From assembly GCA_016466735.1 (NCBI GenBank), contig JAAOED010000002.1, positions 62,001-126,000 of the forward strand: a DNA stretch of 64,000 bases, read 5' to 3'. Source of the stretch: Weissella confusa (GTDB taxonomy: Bacteria > Bacillota > Bacilli > Lactobacillales > Lactobacillaceae). Made by a program: the position numbers and the translations under genes. Below, piece after piece: positions 36,447 through 47,400 of the stretch; within the stretch, counting starts at the first letter, position 1, and every line of letters begins with the position of its first letter. The notes under the pieces were generated by a model. It did no database searches. It saw only the letters and a list, made by a program, of their open reading frames with translations, and was not told the DNA's origin.

Positions 36447-37955
36447 TTACGCCTCGGAAAAGTATCGTGTTGCGGCGATTGCATTATGCCATCCGTTCAA
36501 AAGTGCCTCACGACGTTCAACCGGTAAATCAACCCCGAAATGACGACCGTTTTGAATATATTGCGCGAGGTCCGACAAGTTTTGCCAGTACCCAACGGCC
36601 AAACCGGCCAAGAACGCTGCACCAAGCGGCGTTGTATCCTCATCAATTGAGCGTTCAATTTCAATATTGGCAATGTCAGCTTGGAACTGCATCAAGTATG
36701 GATTACGCGATACGGTCCCATCCGCCTTCATCTTCACAACGTCGTACTTAGATTCCGCCTTCATAATCGCCAAAATATCCGCTGTTTGGTAGGCAATCGA
36801 TTGCAACGTCGCCTTCACGAAATCAGCCTTGTCCGTACCACGTGTCATACCAAACACCGCCCCACGAACTTGTGGATCCCAATACGGCGCACCCAATCCG
36901 TTAAACGCCGGCACAACATAAACTTCATCGTTGTTTTGTGACTGCTCAGCTAGTTGCCAAGCATCCAACTGTGTTTCGATTAAGCCCAAACGATCATGCA
37001 ACCATTGTACTGCTGAGCCAGCCGCGAAAATAGCACCTTCCAAAGCGTAAGTCGGTTCATCACCGACTTGATAGGCAATGGTTGTCACCAGTTGATTTTG
37101 TGACTTTACAGGCTCTTTACCAGTATTCATCAACAAGAACGCACCCGCACCATACGTGTTTTTGATTGTACCCGGTTCAAGTGCTAGTTGCCCAACCATC
37201 GACGCATTTTGGTCACCGATGACACTGGCGACTGGTACATGGCCACCAAAGAATTGCATCGGATTCGTCTCTGCAATCACTTCACTACTGGTATGAACCG
37301 TTGGTAACATGCTAGCTGGAATATTAAACAGCCGCAAAAGATCTTCATCCCACGCTTGTGTGTGAATGTTATAAAGCATTGTTCGCGATGCATTACTTGC
37401 ATCCGTCGCATGCGTTTCACCATCCGTCAATTGCCACAATAACCAGGTATCCACCGTTCCAAAAACAAGCTCCCCCGCTTCAGCTCGTTCTTGGGCCCCG
37501 TCAACATGGTCTAGAATCCAGCGAATCTTAGTCGCTGAGAAGTAGGCACTAATTGGCAATCCTGTCTTCTCACGAATCATATCCGCATGTCCGGCGTTAG
37601 TTAGCGCATCCGAAATCGATTGTGATTGTGTTGATGACCAACTAATCGCATTGTAAATCGGTTGCCCTGTGTGGCGGTCCCAGACAATCGTTGTTTCACG
37701 TTGGTTCGCAATACCAATTGCTTTGACCTCATCGCCACGAATACCAGCGTTAATCAACGCATCTGCAATGGCTGTCTGCGCAGTACGCCAAATATCCATT
37801 GGTCGTTGTTCCAGCCAACCAGTATGTGGGACGATTGGTGTCATTTGCACCGCCGTCGATGTTACGCGACGTGCATTGTGATTAAAAATAACTGCACGTG
37901 TCCCCGTTGTCCCCTGATCAATCGCTAGAATATATTCAGGTCGTGTAATAGCCAT
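36447..37955 (-). CDS. glpK: Glycerol kinase
   Basis: 502 residues from ATG 37955 (MAITRPEYILAIDQGTTGTRA), GGGGAAA about 6 nt upstream; the frame extends to 38459 but that part mirrors the divergent MFS gene. FGGY-kinase motifs: DQGTTGTR (phosphate loop), NQRETT (glycerol contact), ISAYFSATKIRWILDHV, GDQN (catalytic Asp), and LMQFQADIANIEIER. Departures from typical GlpK: WSSTQSQ where WQDRRT is usual, TYGAGAF instead of TYGTGCF, ADGT instead of DGG, and QFFG at the place of the HFYG His that HPr phosphorylates in enterococci. Likely active but not controlled by HPr-P. An extended -10 (TTGATATACT) lies upstream. Confidence 0.88.
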   Translation of the reverse strand: MAITRPEYILAIDQGTTGTRAVIFNHNARRVTSTAVQMTPIVPHTGWLEQRPMDIWRTAQTAIADALINAGIRGDEVKAIGIANQRETTIVWDRHTGQPIYNAISWSSTQSQSISDALTNAGHADMIREKTGLPISAYFSATKIRWILDHVDGAQERAEAGELVFGTVDTWLLWQLTDGETHATDASNASRTMLYNIHTQAWDEDLLRLFNIPASMLPTVHTSSEVIAETNPMQFFGGHVPVASVIGDQNASMVGQLALEPGTIKNTYGAGAFLLMNTGKEPVKSQNQLVTTIAYQVGDEPTYALEGAIFAAGSAVQWLHDRLGLIETQLDAWQLAEQSQNNDEVYVVPAFNGLGAPYWDPQVRGAVFGMTRGTDKADFVKATLQSIAYQTADILAIMKAESKYDVVKMKADGTVSRNPYLMQFQADIANIEIERSIDEDTTPLGAAFLAGLAVGYWQNLSDLAQYIQNGRHFGVDLPVERREALLNGWHNAIAATRYFSEA

Positions 37956-38088
37956 AAGCGTTTCCCCAATTTTTTCGTTTAAAATAAATTCATCCTCTCT
38001 TAGTATATCAACTCGTGAGAATGTGCTACACTTTTTTGCATAAACAATACAATTTAGGCATGATTTGGACATGCCAGATGGAGGATTT

Positions 38089-39303
38089 ATGTCAGTTTCG
38101 TCAGCGGATGGCGAAGTGCTCAAACCGAAGCACGTTGAAATCAAAGCCCCAATTCTATATATAACAACCCTGTTCCAGTCAACTGGTGCATCACTAATCT
38201 GGCCCATCGCCACGCTATACATGCACAACGTGTTGCACGAGACAATGACCATGGCCGGCCTAGTCGTCATGGGACTATCAATCATGATGATGATTGGTAG
38301 TTGGGTTGGTGGACATCTATTTGATAAATGGAGTCCTTTCAAATCAATCGCGAGTGCCGTCGCGCTTGCAACGGCGATGCTCGCCTTGCTAACCTTCTGG
38401 CACTCATGGCCGGTATTCGCCGTCTTTATGCTAATACTTGGTTTCGCCGACGGTATCATCTATACATTGTTAAACTCATACGCTGCCACAATTCAGTCAT
38501 TAGATTCACGCCGCGTATTTAACATGCAATATCTATTTATGAACGTCGGTGTCGTGGTCGGCACCGCAATTGTCGGTTTCCTCTTCAATCACGGTGTACA
38601 ATACGTCTTCGGTGGCGCAACCATTATGTACGCAATTTTCTTCGTACTGGTGCTACGTCACTTCAACGTGAAGGGCATGACCGCGCAAGCCTCAAAGGAA
38701 GCTGCTAAGGCTGCCAAGAGTAACTTCAAGACACCGGTTTTGATTTACGCCTTGCTTGGTTTGGCATTCTCGCTTTATATGGGATACATTTTGTGGGAGA
38801 CCGTCGTGGCAACGCACATGACTGACCTCGGCATGACAACGCAAGACTATTCATTCCTATGGACATTGAATGGTATCGTCATCATCGTTGGACAAGGTTT
38901 GCTGGACCGCATCATTGAAAAGTTGCCATTCCGATTGACTGTGCTTGGCGGAACCGCCTTATTCGCGATTTCATTCATCTTCTTGATGGGGGCCAAGACA
39001 TATCCAATGTTCATCTTCACCTTTATGATTTTGACCATCGGTGAAATGTTTGCGAGTCCCCAGATGCCAGCTTGGATTGATGATATTAGCGATCCAAATG
39101 CTAAGGGGCGCTCACAAGGTATGATGACCATGGCGATTTCGCTTGGCCGTGCCGTTGGACCGCTATACGGTGGTTTGATGATTGACGGCGGTTCATACAA
39201 GGCCTTGTTCGGGTCAATGTTCGGTATCATGATGCTTTTCGTCATCTTCACCTTCATCCTCGACCGCGCTTTCCGCGCCCGCAAGCGTCGTTTAAATAAT
39301 TAA
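38089..39303 (+). CDS. Major facilitator superfamily transporter
   Basis: 404 residues from ATG 38089 with GGAGG 4 nt upstream; the frame could start at 38065 but lacks a site there. About 12 transmembrane helices. The MFS signature between TM2 and TM3 reads GSWVGGHLFDKWSPFKS, close to GxxxDrxGrr. The second half has GRSQGMMTMAISLGRAVGPLYGG, typical of drug or sugar-type efflux MFS. A basic C-terminus (RARKRRLNN) faces the cytosol. Substrate unknown. It is divergent from glpK across a 130-bp gap, but no glycerol-facilitator features are visible. Confidence 0.9.
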   Translation: MSVSSADGEVLKPKHVEIKAPILYITTLFQSTGASLIWPIATLYMHNVLHETMTMAGLVVMGLSIMMMIGSWVGGHLFDKWSPFKSIASAVALATAMLALLTFWHSWPVFAVFMLILGFADGIIYTLLNSYAATIQSLDSRRVFNMQYLFMNVGVVVGTAIVGFLFNHGVQYVFGGATIMYAIFFVLVLRHFNVKGMTAQASKEAAKAAKSNFKTPVLIYALLGLAFSLYMGYILWETVVATHMTDLGMTTQDYSFLWTLNGIVIIVGQGLLDRIIEKLPFRLTVLGGTALFAISFIFLMGAKTYPMFIFTFMILTIGEMFASPQMPAWIDDISDPNAKGRSQGMMTMAISLGRAVGPLYGGLMIDGGSYKALFGSMFGIMMLFVIFTFILDRAFRARKRRLNN

Positions 39304-39310
39304 CCTTTGC

Positions 39311-39341
39311 AAGCACCTCAATTGCGGTTGAGGTGCTTTTT
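39311..39341 (+). terminator. Terminator of the MFS gene
   Basis: AAGCACCTCAA-TTGCGG-TTGAGGTGCTT then TTT. Confidence 0.93.
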
Positions 39342-39344
39342 ACA

Positions 39345-39384
39345 CAAAAAATAACCGCCACATAAATTTGTGACGGTTATTTTT
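39345..39384. terminator. Bidirectional terminator between MFS and adhP
   Basis: AAAAAATAACCG.CACA / TGTG.CGGTTATTTTT, with A and T runs on both sides; can serve both converging genes. Confidence 0.85.
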
Positions 39385-39430
39385 AGCTCTGGCTTTTGTT
39401 AGCTTTTAGGAGCATCGTTGTTAATTTGAT

Positions 39431-39477
39431 TCACAGCCAGAATGTCCCCTCTCACGTGGGACGTTATTCTGCTGTGA
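39431..39477. repeat. Long imperfect hairpin after adhP
   Basis: TCACAGC-c-AGAAT-GTCCC pairs with GGGAC..ATTCT-GCTGTGA, about 17 bp. It starts 6 bp after the adhP stop and has no T-run, so it looks like an mRNA 3' stabiliser or a protein site rather than a plain terminator. Confidence 0.55.
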
Positions 39478-39482
39478 CTATC

Positions 39483-40529
39483 TTACAAACTCTTGAAATC
39501 GAAGACCATACGTCCCGTGATTTGGTTGTTGTGCATTGCTTCAATAACATCATTAATGTCACGCACATCGGCACGCGTTACGATTGGCTTAACCTTGCCT
39601 TCAGCACCGAATTGGAAGGCTTCCTTCAAGTCTTCACGGGTTCCAACCAATGAACCCTTCACTTCGATACCATCCAACACAGTCTTCACAACGTTCAATT
39701 GCATGTCACCCTTTGGCAAAGCAACAGCAACCAACTTACCCATTGGGCGTAGTGAGGCGATTGATTGGTCAAAGGCTTGCGTGTTAACGGCCGTAACTTG
39801 GGCGTTGTGCACACCACCAACCTTTTCTTGGATGATAGCTGGGACGTCTTCCGTCTTACGGTTGATCAACAACTCAGCACCCATCTTTTCAGCAGCGGCC
39901 AACTTATCTGGGTTTCCATCAACGGCAACAACGTGAGCGCCGAAGACATTGTGGGCGTATTGGATGGCCAAGTTTCCAAGACCACCAGCACCAACAACTG
40001 AAACCCATTGACCAGGCTTCGTCTCACCAACCTTCAATGACTTGTACATTGTGACACCGGCACAAGTGATTGATGAGGCTTCCATTGGATCCAAACCTTC
40101 TGGCACCTTCACAGCATACTTAGCGTTTACGACAACTTGTTGGGCCATGGCACCGTCAACTGAGAAACCAGCGTTACGAACCTTGCGGCAGAACGTTTCA
40201 TTTCCAGTGTTGCAGTACTCACAGTTTCCACATGCATCGTAGAACCAAGCAATTGAAACACGGTCACCGAGCTTCAAGTAGTCTGAAGCTCCCTCACCGA
40301 GCTTCGTGACAATTCCAACTCCTTCGTGTCCGATTACACGACGGAATGGACGGGGATTAATTTCGTTTGGGTTACCAAAGTCACCCGCGGCAACGTGCAA
40401 ATCCGTGTGGCAAAGACCACTGTATTCAACGTCAACCAAGGCTTCCCCAAATCCCAAAGTGCGTGGCTCCCAATCATCAATCAAGTCTACAAATCCGTCT
40501 AGGTTCTCGCGTACGACAGCTGCTTTCAT
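39483..40529 (-). CDS. adhP: Zinc-dependent alcohol dehydrogenase, AdhP type
   Basis: 348 residues. Catalytic zinc ligands in GLCHTDLH and GHEGVG; structural zinc site [15 protein letters not shown] (four Cys); NAD-binding [15 protein letters not shown]. It matches the propanol-preferring AdhP group, which reduces acetaldehyde and other aldehydes with NADH, consistent with heterofermentative ethanol formation. Promoter TTGCAA-17-TACAAT at 40607-40579, with a cre-like site over the -35 box, suggesting CcpA repression. GAGGAG lies about 9 nt before the ATG. Confidence 0.95.
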   Translation of the reverse strand: MKAAVVRENLDGFVDLIDDWEPRTLGFGEALVDVEYSGLCHTDLHVAAGDFGNPNEINPRPFRRVIGHEGVGIVTKLGEGASDYLKLGDRVSIAWFYDACGNCEYCNTGNETFCRKVRNAGFSVDGAMAQQVVVNAKYAVKVPEGLDPMEASSITCAGVTMYKSLKVGETKPGQWVSVVGAGGLGNLAIQYAHNVFGAHVVAVDGNPDKLAAAEKMGAELLINRKTEDVPAIIQEKVGGVHNAQVTAVNTQAFDQSIASLRPMGKLVAVALPKGDMQLNVVKTVLDGIEVKGSLVGTREDLKEAFQFGAEGKVKPIVTRADVRDINDVIEAMHNNQITGRMVFDFKSL

Positions 40530-40578
40530 TTCAATAATCTCCTCAAAATCGCAAATTGTTACTTACTTCACAAGTTGT

Positions 40579-40616
40579 ATTGTAGAATACTTCACAATGT
40601 TTTGCAAGCGCTTTCT
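40579..40616 (-). promoter_or_regulatory. adhP promoter overlapped by a cre-like site
   Basis: TTGCAA (40607-40602), 17 bp, TACAAT (40584-40579). TGCAAGCGCTTTCT (40603-40616) fits the CcpA consensus TGWAARCGYTWNCW except at one position and covers the -35 box. Confidence 0.65.
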
Positions 40617-40642
40617 TAGATGAAAATACGAAACGGGACAAC

Positions 40643-40674
40643 AAAAAACGCGTCCTCCCAAATGGTGGACGCGT
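40643..40674 (-). terminator. Terminator of addBA
   Basis: ACGCGTCC / GGACGCGT arms then TTTTTTG on the minus strand; 10 bp after the addA stop. Confidence 0.9.
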
Positions 40675-40683
40675 CTCTGGCTT

Positions 40684-43600
40684 TTAATCCAGTGTAATAA
40701 TCTTTTCAGCGCTGAATGCGTAGATAAAACGACGTGGCATTGGCTTGCCCATCGCAACAAGCGCTTGCGCATAGATATTTAATTGACCAGAGTAACGACT
40801 CGTTAGCGTTTCCGCTGCGTCTTCTGGTGTGACGCGATCGGTCTTGTAATCAAATAACCAGACCTCGCCATCAACTTCAAAGTAACCGTCAATAATTCCG
40901 TGGACCAGTACCTTCTCATCCCCCTGGAAGCCCTTATACAAACGACTTGCATCCAATAGCAATGAGAATTGCACTTCACGTTCCAATGAATCAGCATGCA
41001 TCACCATTTGCTTACCAAGTGGCATGTCCGCAAAGAAACGTTCAATCTTGGCTAACGAAATAAGCGGTGCGACACGTTCTTCGATTAATCCTTGCGCGGT
41101 CAAATCAGCGACCAATTCACGCAAGTCATCACGCGTTGGCGCACCATGTTGCAAATCAACTCGTTGCAACACCAAGTGGGTTGCCGTACCGATGGCAGCT
41201 GATGAAATACGCGTTTCGGCTTCTTGCATAAACTCAGGTTCCGGCAAGGTTTCGTCAGTCAAACGCAATCCACTCATATCAGCCACATCTAAACGGGCAT
41301 CAACCAGACCGCGGCCCGCTTGCAAATCAGGATCTTCAAACAAACGCTTAATTTCAGAAACCGATTGATAAGCTGTCGCACGCGTTGCTTCTTCAAAGCC
41401 ATAATCAAAGTTAAGGACTCGGTGCCAATCAGCATTAGCGACCACGGGGGTATTCACCTCCGTCGCCACTGTAACTTGCGGTGTGGCAACCGATTGATAA
41501 GCATCCAACGCTGAACGCAAATCGGCGCTATCCACAATTTCAAGACCAAAATTAAATGGCTTCTTGGGTGCCTTGGTACGGATTTCGCTGAAATCAACGA
41601 CATCATCTTCATCGTAACGTTGCAACACATTTTGAAGTTCTGGCGCTTGGGGGTGACGCATCAACGCCATCCCCATCAAGTCCATAAACGACTTTCCTGA
41701 TAGACGCACCCATTCCGGCAACATCCAATCGGAACCATTTTCAGCTAACGACCACTTTGACCATAGTGCCTTCACGCTACTGTATGAGCCCACCATAAAG
41801 AGGTGCTGCTCGGCACGTGTTAAGGCTACATATAGCACACGCAATTGTTCCGCAAAGGCCCCACGAATGCGGGCATCCTTCACAAATTCGCGTTGTGGCG
41901 TTGGCAACTTCAAGCGGTGCTCCAAGTCCACGTAATCCATACCAGCCCCTGCTTGGGCGTCCAACAGGACATCTCCCATCGTTTCACGCTGGCTAATCAT
42001 CTTACGCGTACTGTTCAACACAAAGACAATCGGAAATTCCAACCCCTTTGAACGGTGAATCGTCATCAATGAGACACTATCACTCGCTACGTTGGCATCA
42101 GCTTCTCCCAAGTCTTTGTCCTGGGTTTGCAACTGCGTCACGTAGTTAATGAACTGGTACAAGCCAACGAAACTACTCTTTTGATACATCGCGGCACGTT
42201 CATATAGGGCATGTAAGTTTGCTTGACGTTGTGGCCCTGATGGCAAGCCACCAACATAATCCAACCACCCTGTTGTGTTGTAAATCTGCCATAGCAAATC
42301 AACGATTTGATTCTGAACGGCCAGCGTACGGAATGTCTCCAAATCAGCTAAGAAACGTTGCACCGCAGCAATCGTTTCGTTAACCATTTCAACCGAGACC
42401 CCTTCGACTGAAATCGTGAGCGGGTTATTCGCCAACGCTTTCACAGCCGTAAAGAAATCATCGTCCATCGCTTGGGTGCGGATTAGCGCCAGCCCATTTT
42501 CATCAATACCATACAAAGGTGAACGCAGGACCGCTGCCAATGGAATATCTTGGTGCGGATTATCAATCACTTGTAGCAAACTCATCATGACTGAGATTTC
42601 AGTCGTTTGGAAATAGTTTTCCGCACCATTTACGACAATCGGAATATCCATCTCACGGAAGATGTCCAACACATCCAAGTTCTGATTCTTGGTTGGCACC
42701 AGAACCGTCATGTCACTATATCGGACCGGACGCTTCTCACCCGCTTTACGATCAAAGATTTCGAACTTCGTATCCATCAATTCTTTAATCTTCAATGCCA
42801 TCATGCGAATTTGGCCCGTCGCTTTCGTGAAGCCGTACTCGTTCTTCACATCCGGCCCATCTTCTTCAGCGTCGTCGGCATCATCTTGGTCCAAGTACAC
42901 CATCATTTGGGCTTCCTTGGGCAAGTCAGCTGGGTAGTAATCCGCCCCGGCGACCAATTCGGCCTCGCCAGCATATTCCACATCACCCAGTTGTTCACTC
43001 ATAATCTGCGCAAAAATGTAATTGATATAGTCAGTCACATTCGGCTGTGAACGGAAATTTTCCTGCAACGTAATCACAGTGTTGCCGTCAGTATTGGGAT
43101 ACGTTGTCAGTTTGTGACCGAACAACGTTGGATCAGCTTGACGGAACTTATAGATTGATTGCTTAATGTCACCCACTTGGAAAGTGTTATCACCAGTCGC
43201 AATTTGTGACAAAATCGCTTCTTGCAGTTGGTTCGTATCTTGGTACTCGTCGACCATGACTTCGTTGTAACGCGCTTGGAGTTCTGCAGCTACCGCGGGT
43301 TGGCTCACGATTTGCAACGCAAAGTGTTCCAAGTCGTTAAAATCCAGCACCTTGCGACGAAGCTTCTCGTTCAGGAACGCCTCACGGAAGGCTTGCGTGA
43401 AATCAACCAATTGCGTAATCACCTCACCGGCCCCACCGATTGCGAGTTGCATCCCGGCAGCATCCAAAGCGAAGTAGTTTTCTTGTAGCTTCTCAAAACG
43501 CTCTTTGATTTGCTCACGTTGGGCCTTAACCGGTTCCCAAGCGGCCTTTAGTTCTGGGTCATGCTTTGACGTAAAGTTCTTTCCCTTGCCGTCTTCACCT

Positions 43601-44469
43601 TTACCCCAGCCCATCAAAGTCACTGATGCAAACGCCTGACGTAAATCATCCCAACTAGTTGGCTCATCTTGCAAGAGCATCATCAAGCGGCCGTATGCAT
43701 CGGCATCACTTTGAATATTCAACAGGCGATTAACAGCCGGTGGTTCATCCATCGTATCCGGCGCTTGATTAACTAACTGTGTGATTTGGTCATTAATCGC
43801 CAACATCTCACTTTGCAACGTTGGTAAAAGTTGCGTCTTAAAGAAATGAGATGACGCAAAATCATCTCCGATCTCATAATCATCGGCCAAACTTTCCAAC
43901 CAGGCCGTTGTGTCCGGTCGTGCCATCGCAAAGTTAAACAAGGTAAAGACTGATTCTTGCAGTGTGCGGTCGTCAGTTGACCCTGATGCGAATTGGGCCG
44001 CAAACTTCGCAAACGTTTGATCTGGGTCCTCAGCATAACGTTGCTCAAGCAAATCGCCATACACTTCCATCATCAACAATGTCCGCTCGGCGTCATCAGA
44101 CAAACGGAATTGTGGATCTAAATCAATTGTGTAGTGGTACTGCTCAATCAAACGCAACGCAAACGCGTGCAGCGTTGAAATGTTGGCAACATTCAATAGA
44201 CGTAGTTGCTTCAACAAGTGCTGACGTTGTTCACCTTCAGACTCGGCTAATGCACCACGAATCGCGCCTTCAAGACGCTCCTTCATTTCAGCCGCAGCTG
44301 CTTCAGTAAATGTTACGATCAAAAACGTATTCACGTTCTCGCCTGCCAGCAAGCGTCGAATCACACGTTCAACCAGGACACGCGTTTTTCCTGAACCAGC
44401 GGAAGCAGATACCAAGATATTTTGGCCAGTTGTCGTAATGGCCGCTTCTTGTGACGTTGTAAAATTCAT
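40684..44469 (-). CDS. addA: ATP-dependent helicase/nuclease subunit AddA
   Basis: 1261 residues. UvrD-type helicase: Walker A SASAGSGKTRVLVERV, motif II VDEYQDTN, motif III VGDIKQSIYKFRQADP, motif V TIHRSKGLEFPIVFVL, motif VI LYVALTRAEQHL. C-terminal RecB-like nuclease: VHGIIDGYFEVDGEVWLFDYKTD with the catalytic D-Y-K. With AddB it processes DNA double-strand ends for RecA. Its ATG overlaps the addB stop by one base. No cysteine residue is visible in the whole protein. Confidence 0.97.
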   Translation of the reverse strand: MNFTTSQEAAITTTGQNILVSASAGSGKTRVLVERVIRRLLAGENVNTFLIVTFTEAAAAEMKERLEGAIRGALAESEGEQRQHLLKQLRLLNVANISTLHAFALRLIEQYHYTIDLDPQFRLSDDAERTLLMMEVYGDLLEQRYAEDPDQTFAKFAAQFASGSTDDRTLQESVFTLFNFAMARPDTTAWLESLADDYEIGDDFASSHFFKTQLLPTLQSEMLAINDQITQLVNQAPDTMDEPPAVNRLLNIQSDADAYGRLMMLLQDEPTSWDDLRQAFASVTLMGWGKGEDGKGKNFTSKHDPELKAAWEPVKAQREQIKERFEKLQENYFALDAAGMQLAIGGAGEVITQLVDFTQAFREAFLNEKLRRKVLDFNDLEHFALQIVSQPAVAAELQARYNEVMVDEYQDTNQLQEAILSQIATGDNTFQVGDIKQSIYKFRQADPTLFGHKLTTYPNTDGNTVITLQENFRSQPNVTDYINYIFAQIMSEQLGDVEYAGEAELVAGADYYPADLPKEAQMMVYLDQDDADDAEEDGPDVKNEYGFTKATGQIRMMALKIKELMDTKFEIFDRKAGEKRPVRYSDMTVLVPTKNQNLDVLDIFREMDIPIVVNGAENYFQTTEISVMMSLLQVIDNPHQDIPLAAVLRSPLYGIDENGLALIRTQAMDDDFFTAVKALANNPLTISVEGVSVEMVNETIAAVQRFLADLETFRTLAVQNQIVDLLWQIYNTTGWLDYVGGLPSGPQRQANLHALYERAAMYQKSSFVGLYQFINYVTQLQTQDKDLGEADANVASDSVSLMTIHRSKGLEFPIVFVLNSTRKMISQRETMGDVLLDAQAGAGMDYVDLEHRLKLPTPQREFVKDARIRGAFAEQLRVLYVALTRAEQHLFMVGSYSSVKALWSKWSLAENGSDWMLPEWVRLSGKSFMDLMGMALMRHPQAPELQNVLQRYDEDDVVDFSEIRTKAPKKPFNFGLEIVDSADLRSALDAYQSVATPQVTVATEVNTPVVANADWHRVLNFDYGFEEATRATAYQSVSEIKRLFEDPDLQAGRGLVDARLDVADMSGLRLTDETLPEPEFMQEAETRISSAAIGTATHLVLQRVDLQHGAPTRDDLRELVADLTAQGLIEERVAPLISLAKIERFFADMPLGKQMVMHADSLEREVQFSLLLDASRLYKGFQGDEKVLVHGIIDGYFEVDGEVWLFDYKTDRVTPEDAAETLTSRYSGQLNIYAQALVAMGKPMPRRFIYAFSAEKIITLD

Positions 44470-47400
44470 TAGTCTGCCTCCTCTTCTTCATCTTCGTCGC
44501 CCTTAATCAGATTTTGCATCGCCTTTAAGGCATCGTCTGCCTTGAGCTTTTTAATATTACGGTATTCATTACCCATCATGGCATCAAACATCATGACTGG
44601 CTTGTAAGCCGTGTACATCATTCCGGTCTTATTTGGCCCATCACGGAATGGCAATAGTGGGAATTGTCCGGCCAAAATGTTTGTCGCAATTTGGCGGATT
44701 TTTGCTTCGTTAAATTGAAGCAACGTATTCAAGTTGTCTTCTGTCACAACATCCGCCGTCTTGGCAAAGCCACCACTCTTCAAACGCTTCAAGGCAAATG
44801 GCGTCTTCACACCCTCAACACCTTCGAGTCGTTCAATATAAGCTTCATTGTCACGCAAGACACCACGGTAAGCACCTTGGCTTGCGGCTGCTTTATCAGC
44901 TTCTTCCTGCAATTCAGCCAATGACGCCCCTGAAATATCAGTGGCCTTAATCCACGGATTTTGAAGTGACCAGAACACTGCCCCACCCATTTCGCTGGTT
45001 GGTAGCACATCCGCGTTGGTCAACATTGCCGTCCAGTACGTCATCAACTGCAATTCCAACCCAGCATAAGCTTGCGTGTAGTCAAAGACACGCTTACCAG
45101 ACTTGTAATCGACAATCGTCAAGAAATTACCCGCTGGTGTTTCCACCAGGTCATAACGGTCCACTTTTCCTCGGACCGTCACGCGACCAATAGGCAACTC
45201 GTATTGCACCGGCTTCAACTTACTTTGTGGCAACCCGAAGCCAGCTTCAACGCCAAGGGTGTGCACCCCACCGTCAATTAATTGACCGCGCTTCATGTTT
45301 TGAACTGTATCGTGCACTTGTTCCGCCAAACGTTGCGTCAAGAATTGCATACGGGCTGAACTCGTGAAGATATCAAATGTGGCATCCCCGCTTTGAAGCA
45401 AACCATGCAGAATATTTTGCTCCAACAAACGTAATTCGGCATCAGTGAATTCACTCAGCGTCTTGTTCTCACGAATCAATTCAGTGAACAAACGCTCCAG
45501 AATCGTGTGCATCAACGTTCCCTTTTCAGCCGGCGTTAGTTGTAACACCTGACGCTCTTGCAAACGCAAACCATATTGCAAGAAGAACTCAAACGGATTC
45601 TTCGCATAGTTCTCAAGACGTGAAATTGAGGCTTTCAGGTCATTACCGAATAGTTGGCTCATCAACGGTGCCATGATTTGACTTGGCCGGTTTTCATACG
45701 TCAAACCACCCATCACACGGGCGGCCTGCGCCGGTGCCAGTTGCTTAATTTGGGCCTGCAAACCTTGCCAAGCACCACTCAGTTCAGCCGACTGACGGTC
45801 TTGCTTTTGGTTCTCCGCTTGACGGTTCACAACCACCAAGTGTGCGAGCGTACTTGCAACCGTTCCAACGTATTCATGGACATCCATCGCATGTGGATCA
45901 GGCAATGCCTTAAACTCATGCACTGGTTGATGGAATTGACGCACCAAACGGGTCACGTACGTCGACGCTTGTTGACTGCCTTCCCCATCACTGGTTGCAT
46001 ACAACCAAATCATGCGGGTCGCCGCCGTCATCATCGCACTGTACATCAACAATGATTCTTGGGCCATTTGTTGCTCAGATGTTTCGCGCAAGAAGACATG
46101 CTCAGGCAACTTATCTTGCAATAATTCACGGTCACCATCATGTAGCAACGCCTTTGTACGGGTTGTTGCCGGCAAATTAACACTAGTTGCCCCAAACACA
46201 ATCACCGTGTGATACCCCTGACGTTGCACGATTCCACTTTCAGACACGCGCACTTGGTCCATCGTCGCTGGAATACCGGTGTACTTAGCACTTTCAAACG
46301 CTGCCTGAAGCAATTCTTGCAGCGTTTCAACCGTCATTTCAGTATGATCAAACACTGCCACAAAGTCATCCAGCACCCCAATAAACGTGCGCCAAACTTG
46401 TTCCGGCTGTTGGGCAGCCCACAAATCACCTGCTTCAATTGCAGCATCACGCCAGGCAATCAAACGTTGTTGAATGCCAATTTGTGTCAAAAAACCATAT
46501 AACTCACGCGCCATCTCACGAGCATCTTTGGCTTCCGCAAGGCGTGACAAAAACGGCGCCACCACCTGACTAATTTGATTATGAATCAACGCCAATTGGG
46601 CATCCTTAGCCGCTACGTGTTCACGGACCACTTCATCATCTGAGTCGGCCACATTGCGGTCAAACTGCCATGGCGTGTCATCCGTCCAACGCCACCCTGG
46701 CAAGTTCTTAGCCAACGCATAGTTTTCCGTTTCCGCCAATGCCTCACGATAGTCAGCCAAAGCGACATCTTCAGGCAACAGCAATTCCGTCTTCAACAAC
46801 CCCATTACATCTGAAATTGTGTAGGCCGGTGCCAAACGGAACAACTTGTCCAAAAAGGCCACAAGTGGGTGGGCTCCCATTGGTCGATCCAAGTCCATAA
46901 AGACTGGAATTTCATAACGAGCGAATACCGCTGGCAAGATATTCTCATATTGCCCCAAGTCACGCGTCATCAACATGAAATCACGATAACGACGCTTGCC
47001 ACTGGCCACTTCTTGGCGAATCATACGGGCCATTTGTTCGATTTCTTGATAACGCGTCGTGGCTTGCCACACATCAAAATCAGGCAATGGTGCCGCCTGC
47101 GTTTGTTGTTGAATACCATGTTGTTCGTAATCAATCCAGAATGACTCAATCGCAGCAATCGTATCGCTAATTGGCCGTTGTGCCGTCACGGTATTCGCCG
47201 TCACTGTGACATCATGAGCCACTGCGAAATCACGCAATTGGCGTGCTAAACGCTTTGGCCGGTAAAACAAATCATTTTCTGACAACGTCACATCCAAGAC
47301 ACTCGCTGCACCGTCGTCAGCTGGCAGCGCAATCACCACGCCACCCGCGCGTTCAATCAGTGCCTCGACAACTCCACGTTCCGGTGTCGTCATTTGTGAA

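Noticed and set aside
37956-38459. N-terminal extension of the glpK frame by 168 codons
   Set aside because: It lies mostly antisense to the MFS gene and has no relation to glycerol kinase, while the ATG at 37955 has a good ribosome binding site and starts at the conserved kinase N-terminus.
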